From assembly GCF_002086455.1 (NCBI RefSeq), contig NZ_MVHC01000023.1, positions 1-59,060 on the forward strand: a stretch of DNA of 59,060 nucleotides. The letters run 5' to 3'. The DNA comes from Mycolicibacter algericus DSM 45454. Its GTDB lineage: Bacteria; Actinomycetota; Actinomycetes; Mycobacteriales; Mycobacteriaceae. Of this stretch, positions 31,033 through 39,942 are shown piece after piece. Position 1 is the stretch's first letter, and the number at the start of each line of letters is the position of its first letter. The notes beneath the pieces were generated by a model. That model saw only the letters and a program-made list of their open reading frames with translations. It was not told the DNA's origin and ran no database searches. Both the position numbers and the translations under genes were made by a program.

Positions 31033-32106
31033 TCACACGTTGAACCGGAACTCCACCACGTCGCCGTCGGCCATCACGTAGTCCTTGCCCTCCATGCGGA
31101 CCTTGCCGGCGGCCTTGGCGGCGGCCATCGAACCGGCCTCGATCAGGTCGTCGTAGGACACCACCTCGGCCTTGATGAAGCCCTTCTCGAAGTCGGTGTG
31201 GATCACCCCGGCCGCCTTCGGCGCGGTGTCGCCCTGATGGATGGTCCAGGCCCGGGCCTCCTTCGGGCCGGCGGTCAGGTAAGTCTGCAACTTCAGGGTG
31301 TGAAAACCCGCCCGAGCCAGCGCATCCAGGCCGCGTTCGGTCTGCCCGATCGATTCCAGCAGCTCCATCGCCGACTCGTCGTCCAGCTCGGCCAGCTCGG
31401 CTTCGATCATGGCGTCGAGGAACACCGCGTCGGCCGGCGCCACCAGCTCGCGCAACGCGGCCACCCGCGCGGAGTCGGTGAGCACCGACTCGTCGGCGTT
31501 GAACACATACAGGAACGGCTTGGTGGTCAGCAGGTTCAGCTCACGCAGCGGCGCGGGGTCCACCCCGGCCGAGAACAGCGTCTTGCCGCTGTCGAGGATC
31601 TGCTGCGCGGCCACCGCCGCCTCCAGCATCGGCTTGCGGTCCTTGTTGTTGCGTGCCTCCTTCTCCAGGCGCGGCACCGCCTTCTCCAGGGTCTGCATGT
31701 CGGCCAGCATCAGCTCGGTGGCGATCACCTCGATGTCAGCCTCCGGATCGACCTTGCCGTCGACGTGCACCACGTCGTCGTCGGAGAACACCCGCACCAC
31801 CTGGCAGATCGCGTCACACTCGCGGATGTTGGCCAAAAACTTATTGCCCAGTCCGGCCCCTTCCGAGGCGCCCTTGACGATGCCGGCGATGTCGACGAAG
31901 GTCACCGGCGCGGGCAGGATCCGCTCGGAGCCGAAGATCTCCGCCAGCTTGGCCAGCCGCGGGTCCGGCAGCGGCACCACGCCCTCGTTCGGTTCGATCG
32001 TGGCGAACGGGTAGTTGGCGGCCAGCACGTCATTGCGGGTCAACGCATTGAACAGGGTCGACTTCCCGACGTTGGGCAACCCCACGATTCCCAGGCTCAA
32101 GCTCAC
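31033..32106 (-). CDS. ychF: Redox-regulated ATPase YchF
   Basis: 357 residues from a GTG at 32106, matching the known family length. It is an Obg-like P-loop protein: G1 LGIVGLPNVGKSTLFNAL, G3 VDIAGIVKGASEG, NADE in the G4 position (the basis of ATP preference), and a C-terminal TGS domain (LQTYLTAGPKEARAWTIHQGDTAPKAAGVIH). It binds ribosomes and modulates stress responses. It opens the block syntenic with M. tuberculosis Rv1112 and is divergent from the DUF6542 gene. Confidence 0.95.
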   Translation of the reverse strand: MSLSLGIVGLPNVGKSTLFNALTRNDVLAANYPFATIEPNEGVVPLPDPRLAKLAEIFGSERILPAPVTFVDIAGIVKGASEGAGLGNKFLANIRECDAICQVVRVFSDDDVVHVDGKVDPEADIEVIATELMLADMQTLEKAVPRLEKEARNNKDRKPMLEAAVAAQQILDSGKTLFSAGVDPAPLRELNLLTTKPFLYVFNADESVLTDSARVAALRELVAPADAVFLDAMIEAELAELDDESAMELLESIGQTERGLDALARAGFHTLKLQTYLTAGPKEARAWTIHQGDTAPKAAGVIHTDFEKGFIKAEVVSYDDLIEAGSMAAAKAAGKVRMEGKDYVMADGDVVEFRFNV

Positions 32107-32170
32107 AGGGAGCCAAGTGTAGAGCGTGCCACGATGCACAGCCGCTGACGCCAGCCGGTACCGTCAGTGT

Positions 32171-33268
32171 GTGGCAGCGCAGCGGCAGACGTCGGCAGTA
32201 GCGGCCGACCACCGTTCGATCCTGCCCAATGCCGCCGGTTTTCCGTGGTGGGGCGCGGTGGCGGTGGCGGTGGTCGCAACCGCGGTCGGGGTGGCGTTCG
32301 ACGCCGGCTCCGGCGACAAGGAACTGAGCATCGTCTTCTCCGCACTGTATGCCATGGGCTGTATCGCCGCGGTGCTCACCGTGCGGCAATCGGCGGTGTT
32401 CACGGCCGTCGTCCAACCCCCGTTGATCCTGTTCGGCACCGTGCCGGCCGCGTACTGGCTGTTCCGCGGCGGCGGATTCCCGGGCGTGAAGGCCATCCTC
32501 ATCAACTGCGGATACCCGCTGATCGAGCGATTCCCGTTGATGCTGTTCACCGCCGCTGCCGTGCTGTTGCTCGGAATGGTCCGCTGGTACCTGGGCATGC
32601 TGAGCGGCGCGACGACACCCGCATCCGACGATGGCGCCCCACGCCGACGACCCGCGCTCGTCGAGAAGCTGAGCGCCTTGCTCACTGCGGCTCTCAGCCG
32701 CGACGCCGCCCACGCCATCGAGCCGCCGGCGGCCCGCGGCCCGCGCGAGCGGCGCCCCGGCGACCGTCCGCGGCGGGCCACCCCGGAAGCTCGGCGCGCC
32801 GCTCGAAAGACCGCAGCGGGCCGTCCGGCCGCCCGCTCCGGCGAGCGTCGTCGTGGGGCGAACGGAGCTGTCCCGTCGCGCTCCCGCCACGTGCGGCCAC
32901 CGATGGACGACGTGCCGGCGACCGAACGCCCGCGCCGGCGGCGACCGGCACCTGATGAGCCGCTGCCGCGGCGGCGGCCGGCCCCTGACTGGCAGGACGC
33001 GCCGCCGCGGCGACGCCCTGAGCCGCGATCGAGGGCCGACCGGGATCCCCGGGCGCGCGGCTATCGGCCCGCCGAGGCACCCGAGTCGCTACCCCGTCGG
33101 CGCCAGCCACCGCCGACCGGTCGCGGCAACGGCGCCGACAGCACCCACCACCCGGTCTCCCGGGTGCGCTACCGCACCGGCGGCGGCGACGACAGTGGCC
33201 GGGAGCCCCGTACCCGATCCCGTCAGCCGCGCACCGGAGAATTCGACTCCTGGGAGTACGACATCTGA
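32171..33268 (+). CDS. DUF6542 membrane protein with arginine/proline-rich tail
   Basis: 365 residues from the GTG at 32171. Four or so N-terminal helices (from WWGAVAVAVVATAVGVAF to LFTAAAVLLLGMVRWYLGML) are followed by a long disordered region made of arginine, proline and acidic residues, with repeats such as PRRRRPAPDEPLPRRRPAPD. It ends RTGEFDSWEYDI. This architecture belongs to the actinobacterial DUF6542 family and corresponds by position to Rv1111c. It is probably an envelope or division-site protein; the role is unknown. Confidence 0.8.
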   Translation: MAAQRQTSAVAADHRSILPNAAGFPWWGAVAVAVVATAVGVAFDAGSGDKELSIVFSALYAMGCIAAVLTVRQSAVFTAVVQPPLILFGTVPAAYWLFRGGGFPGVKAILINCGYPLIERFPLMLFTAAAVLLLGMVRWYLGMLSGATTPASDDGAPRRRPALVEKLSALLTAALSRDAAHAIEPPAARGPRERRPGDRPRRATPEARRAARKTAAGRPAARSGERRRGANGAVPSRSRHVRPPMDDVPATERPRRRRPAPDEPLPRRRPAPDWQDAPPRRRPEPRSRADRDPRARGYRPAEAPESLPRRRQPPPTGRGNGADSTHHPVSRVRYRTGGGDDSGREPRTRSRQPRTGEFDSWEYDI

Positions 33269-33290
33269 GCGGCTCCCAGCTGATGGCGCG

Positions 33291-34304
33291 CTAGCGTCGG
33301 TCGGGCCGGATCTCCCGGGGCAGCGCGAACACCAGTGTCTCGTTGGCGGTCGTCACCGGATACACGGTCTCGTAGCCGTGCCCGGCCAACCGCTCCAGCA
33401 CGCCGCGGACCAGAATCTCGGGCACCGAAGCCCCGGAGGTGACCCCGACGCTCTCCACCCCGTCCAGCCACGACGGGTCGATGTCGTCGGCGTAGTCGAC
33501 CAGATGGGCGGCGTCGGCGCCGGCGCCCAGCGCCACCTCGACCAGCCGGTTGGAGTTCGACGAGTTGCGCGATCCGACGACGATCACCAGCTCGCACTCC
33601 GGGGCCATCGCCTTGACCGCGGTCTGCCGGTTCTGGGTGGCATAACAGATGTCGTCGCTGGGCGGGTCCTGCAGCTTCGGGAACCGCTCGCGCAGCTTGA
33701 CCACGGTCTGCATCGTCTCGTCGACGCTCAACGTGGTCTGTGACAGCCACACCACCTTGTTCTCGTCGCGCACCTGCACCGAGGCCACCGCGTCCTGACC
33801 GTCGACCAGCTGGACATCGTCGGGGGCCTCACCGATGATCCCGACGACCTCTTCGTGGCCGGCGTGGCCGATCAGCAGGATGTCGTAGCCGTCCCGGGCG
33901 AACCGTTTGGCCTCGTTGTGCACCTTGTTCACCAGCGGGCAGGTCGCGTCGATGACGCGCAGGCCGCGGTCGGCCGCCAAGTCGTGCACGCCGGGTGCGA
34001 CGCCGTGCGCGGAGAACACCACCATCGCGCCTTCGGGCACCTCGTCGGCCTCGTGGACGAAGACCACACCCTTGTTGGTCAGCGTGTCCACCACGTGCTT
34101 GTTGTGCACGATCTCGTGGCGGACATACACCGGTGCACCGTGCTTCTCCAGCGCCCGCTCCACCGTCTCGACGGCCCGGTCGACGCCCGCGCAGTAGCCG
34201 CGGGGCTCGGCCAGCAGCACCCGCTTACCGGCCGGGGCGGCGCCCAGCGACGCGGCGGAACTGCCTGGACTGTTAGCGGTCTCCAAATCGAGGGAGGGGG
34301 ACAT
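33291..34304 (-). CDS. ispH: 4-hydroxy-3-methylbut-2-enyl diphosphate reductase
   Basis: 337 residues. IspH (LytB) performs the last step of the non-mevalonate isoprenoid pathway, making IPP and DMAPP with a [4Fe-4S] cluster. All three cysteine ligands are visible: EPRGYCAGVDRAV, VIDATCPLVNKVH and SDDICYATQNRQ. HEIVHN and SAHGV hold the active-site histidines, with the catalytic glutamate region following. It corresponds to M. tuberculosis lytB2 (Rv1110). The first 25 residues are a variable extension. Confidence 0.96.
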   Translation of the reverse strand: MSPSLDLETANSPGSSAASLGAAPAGKRVLLAEPRGYCAGVDRAVETVERALEKHGAPVYVRHEIVHNKHVVDTLTNKGVVFVHEADEVPEGAMVVFSAHGVAPGVHDLAADRGLRVIDATCPLVNKVHNEAKRFARDGYDILLIGHAGHEEVVGIIGEAPDDVQLVDGQDAVASVQVRDENKVVWLSQTTLSVDETMQTVVKLRERFPKLQDPPSDDICYATQNRQTAVKAMAPECELVIVVGSRNSSNSNRLVEVALGAGADAAHLVDYADDIDPSWLDGVESVGVTSGASVPEILVRGVLERLAGHGYETVYPVTTANETLVFALPREIRPDRR

Positions 34305-34400
34305 GGCAACCAGGGTACGGTCTGGCGTCGCGCGACCGCCAGCTCACGCACGCCCCCTCGGTACTTGGCGATGAACGGCAGGTAAGGCAGGCTGGTGGCC

Positions 34401-35021
34401 ATGGCTACTGCACCCTTTGGCGTCCGGCTTCTGGTCGGCGCGGCAACTGTCGCCGTCGAGGAGACGATGAAGCTGCCGCAAACCATCCTGACCTACCCGA
34501 TGACACTGGCCAGCCAGGCCGCGCACGCCGTGATGCGCTGGCAGCAGAACATCGCTGAGCTGGTCAACAAGGGCGACTCCACCCTCGAATCATTGTTCCC
34601 GCCGAAGGACGAGCAGCCGGAGTGGGCCACCTTCGACGAAGACACCGACGACGGCGTCAACGGCGCAGACTTCGCCGACACGGCGGCTTTCGATGGTTTC
34701 GATGACGCCGATTCCGGCCCGCGTACCGAGGGGCGCTTCGCGCTGTACTCGTTCAGCGAGGGCGGCGATGACCGGTCCGCCTCTCGCGGCGAGACGGACG
34801 TCACACCGGCCGGGGGCAAGGCGGACGCGGCCGTGCCCACCCCCGACCTGGTCGACGAGCTCGACTACGGCAACCTGACCCTGGCCCAGCTGCGGGCCCG
34901 GCTGGCCTCGCTCAGCGTCGACGAGCTGGAGACCCTGCTCGGCTACGAGGAGGCCACCAAGGCGCGTGCACCGTTCCAGACGCTGCTGGCCAACAGGATC
35001 ACCCGCACCACCACGAAGTGA
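34401..35021 (+). CDS. Lipid droplet-associated protein homologue
   Basis: 206 residues from ATG 34401 (an ATG at 34395 is also in frame). An N-terminal amphipathic region (TMKLPQTILTYPMTLASQAAHAVMRW) could sit on lipid. A low-complexity acidic middle follows, and the C-terminus is helical (LTLAQLRARLASLSVDELETLLGYEEATKARAPFQTLLANRI). Position and pattern match Rv1109c, annotated as lipid-droplet associated. It is coupled by GTGA overlap to xseA. Confidence 0.8.
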   Translation: MATAPFGVRLLVGAATVAVEETMKLPQTILTYPMTLASQAAHAVMRWQQNIAELVNKGDSTLESLFPPKDEQPEWATFDEDTDDGVNGADFADTAAFDGFDDADSGPRTEGRFALYSFSEGGDDRSASRGETDVTPAGGKADAAVPTPDLVDELDYGNLTLAQLRARLASLSVDELETLLGYEEATKARAPFQTLLANRITRTTTK

Positions 35022-36265
35022 GTGCCCCCGCGCCGGGCAACTCCGCCGAGCACCCGTTTCCGGTCCGCGCGGTTGCGATCCGGGTCAAAGGCTGGATCGA
35101 CCGGCTCGGCTCGGTGTGGGTGGAAGGCCAGCTGACCCAGATCAACCTGCGCCCCGGGGTCCGCACGGTCTTCATGGTGTTGCGCGATCCCGCCGCCGAC
35201 ATGTCACTGACGGTGACGTGCACCCCCGAGCTGGTGGCCGGCGCCCCGGTCAAACTCACCGAGGGCACCCAGGTGGTGGTCTGCGGGAAACCCAATTTCT
35301 ACACCGCACGGGGCACTTTCAGCTTGCGGCTCAGCGAGATTCGCGCCGTCGGGATCGGCGAGCTGCTGGCCCGCATCGAACGGCTGCGTCGACTGCTCGA
35401 CGCCGAGGGGTTGTTCGACCCGCGGCTCAAACGGCCCCTGCCGTTCCTGCCGGCCACCATCGGCCTGATCACCGGCCGGGCCAGTGCCGCCGAGCGGGAC
35501 GTGTTGACGGTCGCCGGCACGCGGTGGCCGGCGGTGCGTTTCGCGGTGCGCAACACCGCCGTGCAGGGGCCCAGCGCCGTCGCCCAGATGGTCGAAGCAC
35601 TAGGCGAGTTGGACGCCGACCCGGACGTCGACGTGATCGTGCTGGCCCGCGGCGGCGGCAGCGTGGAGGATCTGCTGCCGTTCTCCGACGAGACGCTGTG
35701 CCGGGCGATCTCGGCCTGTCGCACCCCGGTGGTGAGCGCGGTCGGCCACGAGCCCGACAACCCGCTGTGTGACCTGGTCGCCGACCTGCGGGCAGCCACT
35801 CCCACCGACGCGGCGAAGATGATCGTCCCGGACGCGTCCGCCGAGCAGGCACTGGTCGATGACCTGCGCCGGCGCAGCGCACAGGCCGTGCGCAACTGGG
35901 TGGTGCGCGAGGAGCGCGTGCTGGCGCAGTTGCGCAGTCGCCCGGTGCTGGCCGATCCGCTGCGGGCGCTGACCGAGCGCGCCGAGGAGGTGGGGCGCGC
36001 CCTGGCCGCGGTGCGCCGCGATATCACCCGATTGATCGCCGTACAGACCGAGCGGGTCGGGCACCTGTCGGCGCGGCTGGCTACCCTGGGCCCGGCCGCC
36101 ACCCTGGCCCGCGGCTATGCGGTCGTCCAGACCGTCAGCGGCGCCGACGGGCCGCCGCAGGTGTTGCGGTCGGTGCGAAGCGCTCCGGCCGGCACCCGGC
36201 TGCGGATCCGGGTCGCCGATGGAGCGATCGCCGCTACCAGTGAAGGGCGCCACGATGACAACTGA
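35018..36265 (+). CDS. xseA: Exodeoxyribonuclease VII large subunit
   Basis: 415 residues from a GTG inside the preceding stop. The OB-fold N-terminus (VKGWIDRLGSVWVEGQLTQINLRPGVRTVFMVLRDP) binds single-stranded DNA. The catalytic domain shows IGLITGRASAAERDV, VIVLARGGGSVEDLLPFSDE and TPVVSAVGHEPDNPLCDLVADLRAATPTDAA, followed by a long coiled coil that binds the small subunits. It degrades single-stranded DNA in both directions. Confidence 0.95.
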   Translation: MSAPAPGNSAEHPFPVRAVAIRVKGWIDRLGSVWVEGQLTQINLRPGVRTVFMVLRDPAADMSLTVTCTPELVAGAPVKLTEGTQVVVCGKPNFYTARGTFSLRLSEIRAVGIGELLARIERLRRLLDAEGLFDPRLKRPLPFLPATIGLITGRASAAERDVLTVAGTRWPAVRFAVRNTAVQGPSAVAQMVEALGELDADPDVDVIVLARGGGSVEDLLPFSDETLCRAISACRTPVVSAVGHEPDNPLCDLVADLRAATPTDAAKMIVPDASAEQALVDDLRRRSAQAVRNWVVREERVLAQLRSRPVLADPLRALTERAEEVGRALAAVRRDITRLIAVQTERVGHLSARLATLGPAATLARGYAVVQTVSGADGPPQVLRSVRSAPAGTRLRIRVADGAIAATSEGRHDDN

Positions 36266-36497
36266 GGAACCCGCCGCCACGAGGCCCGTTAGTGACCTCG
36301 GCTACGAGCATTGCCGCGACGAGCTGATCGAGGTGGTGCAACGGCTGGAGCAGGGCGGCTTAGATCTCGATGCCTCCCTGAGCCTTTGGGAACGGGGCGA
36401 ACAGCTGGCTAAGCGGTGTGAAGAGCACCTGGCCGGGGCCCGCCGCCGGGTGCAGGACGCCCTGGCCGCCGAGAACGGCGAGGACGAAGCGACATGA
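36255..36497 (+). CDS. xseB: Exodeoxyribonuclease VII small subunit
   Basis: 80 residues from ATG 36255, overlapping the xseA end by 11 bp. The family core LGYEHCRDELIEVVQRLEQGGLDLDASLSLWERGEQLAKRCEEHLAGARRRV is nearly complete; the small subunits wrap the XseA coiled coil. An acidic tail follows (ENGEDEAT). Confidence 0.95.
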   Translation: MTTEEPAATRPVSDLGYEHCRDELIEVVQRLEQGGLDLDASLSLWERGEQLAKRCEEHLAGARRRVQDALAAENGEDEAT

Positions 36498-36520
36498 CCT
36501 GCGCGCGGGAAGCCCACAAG

Positions 36521-36539
36521 AACTGAAACACGTTCAGTT
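36521..36539. promoter_or_regulatory. Palindrome with a near KstR box upstream of 3beta-HSD
   Basis: AACTGAA-ACACG-TTCAGTT is a perfect 19-bp inverted repeat, 11 bp upstream of the ATG at 36551. Within it, positions 36524-36537 match the KstR consensus TnnAACnnGTTnnA in all but the last base. KstR is the TetR repressor of steroid catabolism genes in mycobacteria. The position suits repression of the hydroxysteroid dehydrogenase gene. Confidence 0.6.
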
Positions 36540-36550
36540 ATGCTCGCCCG

Positions 36551-37669
36551 ATGGGTGATCCATCGCTGACGACCGAGCTCGGCCGGGTCCTGGTCACCGG
36601 GGGCTCCGGTTTCGTCGGGACCAATTTCGTCAAGACGCTGCTTGACCAGGGCTACCAGGTGCGGTCCTTCGACCGGGCGCCGTCGCCGCTGCCCGACCAC
36701 CCCGGCCTGCAGAAGCTCCAAGGCGACATCTGCGACCCGCAGACCGTCGCCCAGGCGGTCACCGACATCGACACCGTCTTCCACACCGCCGCGATCATCG
36801 ATCTGCAGGGCGGCGCCAAGGTCACCGACGAGATCCGGCGCCGCAGCTTCGCGGTCAACGTCGACGGCACCAGGAATCTGGTTCAGGCCGGACAGCGGGC
36901 CGGGGTGAAGCGCTTCGTCTACACCGCGTCCAACAGTGTCGTGATGGGCGATAAAGCCATCTCCGGTGGCGACGAGAACATGGCCTACACCACCAAGTTC
37001 AACGACCTCTACACCGAGACCAAGGTGGTCGCCGAGAAGTTCGTGCTGGGCGAGAACGGCGGCCCGGACGGCCAGGGCATGCTGACGTGTTCGATCCGGC
37101 CGTCGGGCATCTGGGGCAACGGCGATCAGACCATGTTCCGCAAGCTGTTCGAAAGCGTGGTGGCCGGTCACGTCAAGGTGCTCATCGGCAGCAAGAACGC
37201 CAAACTCGACAACTCCTACGTGCACAACCTGATTCACGGTTTCATTCTGGCCGCACAACATCTTGTTCCGGGTGGAACGGCGCCCGGCCAGGCTTACTTC
37301 GTCAACGACGGTGAACCGATCAACATGTTCGAGTTCGCCCGCCCGGTCATGGAGGCGTGCGGCGAGCGCTGGCCGCGATTGCGGGTTTCCGGGCGGATGG
37401 TGCGCGATGTGATGGTGGCGTGGCAGTGGCTGCACTTCCGGTTCGGGTTTCCGCAACCGCTGCTGGAACCCGGTGCGGTGGAACGGCTTTACCTCAACAA
37501 CTACTTCTCGATCGGCAAGGCCCGCCGCGAGCTCGGTTATCAGCCGCTGTTCACCACCGAGCAGGCGATGGCCGACTGCCTGCCCTACTACAAAGAACTC
37601 TTCGAGCGGGTCAAGGCCGAAGCGCATCCGCACCTGGCGACCGTGGTGGCCGAGCCGCATCCGGAGTAA
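36551..37669 (+). CDS. 3-beta-hydroxysteroid dehydrogenase/isomerase family protein
   Basis: 372 residues. An extended SDR with RVLVTGGSGFVGTNFVKTLL, the YTASNSVVMG serine region, and YTETKVVAEKFVL (YxxxK). PSGIWGNGDQTMFRKLFESVV is typical of the 3beta-HSD/sterol C4-decarboxylase group. It corresponds to Rv1106c, which oxidises cholesterol to cholestenone. The operator-like palindrome upstream supports a role in sterol use. Confidence 0.9.
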   Translation: MGDPSLTTELGRVLVTGGSGFVGTNFVKTLLDQGYQVRSFDRAPSPLPDHPGLQKLQGDICDPQTVAQAVTDIDTVFHTAAIIDLQGGAKVTDEIRRRSFAVNVDGTRNLVQAGQRAGVKRFVYTASNSVVMGDKAISGGDENMAYTTKFNDLYTETKVVAEKFVLGENGGPDGQGMLTCSIRPSGIWGNGDQTMFRKLFESVVAGHVKVLIGSKNAKLDNSYVHNLIHGFILAAQHLVPGGTAPGQAYFVNDGEPINMFEFARPVMEACGERWPRLRVSGRMVRDVMVAWQWLHFRFGFPQPLLEPGAVERLYLNNYFSIGKARRELGYQPLFTTEQAMADCLPYYKELFERVKAEAHPHLATVVAEPHPE

Positions 37670-37753
37670 CCATCGGCTCACCGGCCAGTTTCTCCCAACA
37701 GGTACCGCCGACCGCACTTTCACGGAAAGATCGCGTGGGTTGAGGAGGTGCCC

Positions 37754-38803
37754 GTGAATACGGTGCTGGTGACCGGCGCATTCGGCCTGGTCGGTTCGGC
37801 GGTGGTACGACGGCTGGCTGCCGACGGCCGCGGCGTGGTGGCGACCGATCTCGATATCGCGGCCAACCGCGAAGCAGCGGCCAAGCTGCCGAAGTCGGTA
37901 GAAGTGCGCTACGCCGACCTCACCGACCCGGCAGCGGTCGACGACCTGGTCAGCGCCGTCCAGCCCGCCGCGATCATCCACTTGGCCGCGGTGATCCCGC
38001 CGCTGATCTATCTGCGCCGCGAGCTGGCCCGCAAAGTCAACGTCGAGGCCACCGGTCATCTGCTGGCCGCGGCGACCGCCCAGCCCGACCCGCCCCGCTT
38101 CGTGCAGGCCTCCAGCATCGCGGTGTACGGCTCGCGCAACCCGCACACGGTCTCCGGGGTGCTGACCGCCGACACCCCTACCGACCCCGCCGACAGCTAC
38201 GGCGACCACAAGGTGCAGGCCGAGCGGCTGGTCCGCGACTCGCAGCTGGACTGGGTGATCCTGCGGCTCGGCGGAGTGCTCACCGCCGACCCCGGGCCCT
38301 ACGCCAAGCTCGACAACCTCTACTTCGAGCAGTTGCTGCCGGCCGACGGCAGACTGCAAACCGTCGACGTCCGTGACGTCGCCGCGGCATTCGTGGCAGC
38401 CACCACCGCACCGGTCATCGGCGAGACCCTGCTGATCGGCGGTGACGACACCCACCGCCGGCTCCAGCGCGACGTGGCACCGGCGATGGCCGCCGCGATG
38501 GGCTTGGTCAACGGGCTGCCCGCGGGGCTGCCCGGCGACCCCGACAGCGACGACGACTGGTTCAGCACCGACTGGATGGATTCCAGTCGCGCCCAGGACG
38601 TTCTCGGCTTCCAACACCACTCGTGGCCACAGATGTTGGCGGAGACGGCGGCGCAGGCCGGCCCGGCGCGCTACCTGCTGCGGGTGGTCGCCCCGCTGGC
38701 CCGGCTGGTACTGGGGTGGCGGGCCCCCTACTACCGCTCCGGCAAGAAGTTCGCCGACCCGTGGGGAGCCATCACCGCCAAGTGGGGTGACCCGCGCCCG
38801 TGA
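37754..38803 (+). CDS. NAD-dependent epimerase/dehydratase family protein
   Basis: 349 residues from the GTG at 37754, which has GAGGAGG 6 nt upstream. It has the NAD motif VLVTGAFGLVGSAVVRRLAADG, then VQASSIAVYGSRN (serine) and DSYGDHKVQAERLV (YxxxK). VDVRDVAAAFVAAT is typical of extended SDRs. The C-terminal 40 residues (RVVAPLARLVLGWRAPYYRSGKKF) may associate with the membrane. It is co-transcribed with the permease that follows (GTGA overlap). The substrate is unknown. Confidence 0.85.
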   Translation: MNTVLVTGAFGLVGSAVVRRLAADGRGVVATDLDIAANREAAAKLPKSVEVRYADLTDPAAVDDLVSAVQPAAIIHLAAVIPPLIYLRRELARKVNVEATGHLLAAATAQPDPPRFVQASSIAVYGSRNPHTVSGVLTADTPTDPADSYGDHKVQAERLVRDSQLDWVILRLGGVLTADPGPYAKLDNLYFEQLLPADGRLQTVDVRDVAAAFVAATTAPVIGETLLIGGDDTHRRLQRDVAPAMAAAMGLVNGLPAGLPGDPDSDDDWFSTDWMDSSRAQDVLGFQHHSWPQMLAETAAQAGPARYLLRVVAPLARLVLGWRAPYYRSGKKFADPWGAITAKWGDPRP

Positions 38804-39942
38804 ACTCCGACTTCAGCCCCACCCAGCGACGTGCGCTGGCGGTCTTCACCGTCATCGCGCTGGCGTTCGGCGCGTATTTCCTGCGCACCTTTTTCGTGCT
38901 GATCGTGGTGGCCGCGGTGGGCGCCTACCTGTTCACTCCGCTGTTCCGGGTGCTGTGCCGGCGACTGCCGGCGGGGCTGGCGGCCACCGGAACGCTGCTG
39001 GCGGCGTTGGTCGCCGTCATCGTGCCGGTCGGGCTGACGATCTTTTTGGCCGTCGTGCAGATCACCCGCACCGCCAATGACGTCGCGGACTGGGTGCAGG
39101 CCACCGACCCCAACGCGCTCGGCGACAAGGTGCTCAAGTTCGTCAACGGGCTGCTGGAGCGGATTCCGTTCGTGCACGTCCAGCTGACCATGGACACGTT
39201 GCGTGAGGCGATGGTGAACGTGGCGCAGCGCGGCGGGGAGCTGCTGCTGCAGGTCCTGCAGGGCGCCGTGGGGGGCGTCGTCGGGGCGATCACCGCGGCG
39301 ATCATCTTCTTGTACGTGTTCCTGGCGTTGCTGACCCACCGCGAGGAACTACAGACCCTGATCCGCCAACTCAACCCGCTCGGCGCCGAGGTCACCGATC
39401 TGTACCTGGCCAAGATGGGGTCGATGGTGCGCGGCACCGTCGGCGGGCAGTTCGTGATCGCGTTCTGCCAGGGGGTGGCCGGGGCGGCCTCGATCTACAT
39501 CGGCGGATTCCACCAGGCGTTCTTCATCTTCGCGATCCTGCTGACCGCGTTGTCGGTCATTCCGCTGGGCGGGGGCATCGTGACCATGCCGTTCGGTATC
39601 GGCATGGCGCTGTTCGGCAACGTCGTCGGCGGGGTGTTCGTGGTGGCGTTCCACCTGATCGTGGTCACCAACATCGACAATGTGTTGCGCCCGATCCTGG
39701 TGCCGCGCGATGCCCGGCTCAATTCGGCGCTGATGCTGCTGGCCGTGTTCGCCGGGATCGGCATGTTCGGCTTCTGGGGCATCGTGATCGGTCCGGTGCT
39801 GATGATCATCATCGTCACCACCATCGACGTCTATCTGGCCGTGTATCACGGTGTGGAGATGCAGACCGGCGACGAGGAGCCGAAGAGCCGCCGAAAGTGG
39901 CGGCTGCGACGCAAGGCCGCTACGGAGCCAGCCGCTCGGTGA
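38800..39942 (+). CDS. AI-2E family transporter (PerM/TqsA-like)
   Basis: 380 residues with about eight membrane helices. It begins SPTQRRALAVFTVIALAFGAYFL and contains GGVVGAITAAIIFLYVFLALL and the conserved PLGGGIVTMPFGIGMALFGN and IDNVLRPILVPRDARLNSALMLLAVFAGIGMFGFWGIVIGPV segments. It corresponds to Rv1101c. Members export autoinducer 2 or act as Na+/H+ antiporters; the substrate here is unknown. The basic tail (KSRRKWRLRRKA) is cytoplasmic. Its 3' end overlaps the next gene convergently by 23 bp. Confidence 0.9.
   Translation: MNSDFSPTQRRALAVFTVIALAFGAYFLRTFFVLIVVAAVGAYLFTPLFRVLCRRLPAGLAATGTLLAALVAVIVPVGLTIFLAVVQITRTANDVADWVQATDPNALGDKVLKFVNGLLERIPFVHVQLTMDTLREAMVNVAQRGGELLLQVLQGAVGGVVGAITAAIIFLYVFLALLTHREELQTLIRQLNPLGAEVTDLYLAKMGSMVRGTVGGQFVIAFCQGVAGAASIYIGGFHQAFFIFAILLTALSVIPLGGGIVTMPFGIGMALFGNVVGGVFVVAFHLIVVTNIDNVLRPILVPRDARLNSALMLLAVFAGIGMFGFWGIVIGPVLMIIIVTTIDVYLAVYHGVEMQTGDEEPKSRRKWRLRRKAATEPAAR

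Noticed and set aside
30997..32148. 383-residue plus-strand frame opposite ychF
   Set aside because: Composition and lack of motifs show it is a high-GC shadow of ychF.
36302..38620. 772-residue open frame on the minus strand
   Set aside because: Antisense shadow of xseB, 3beta-HSD and the epimerase gene; the plus-strand proteins have clear family motifs, and the shadow is histidine- and glycine-rich without domains.
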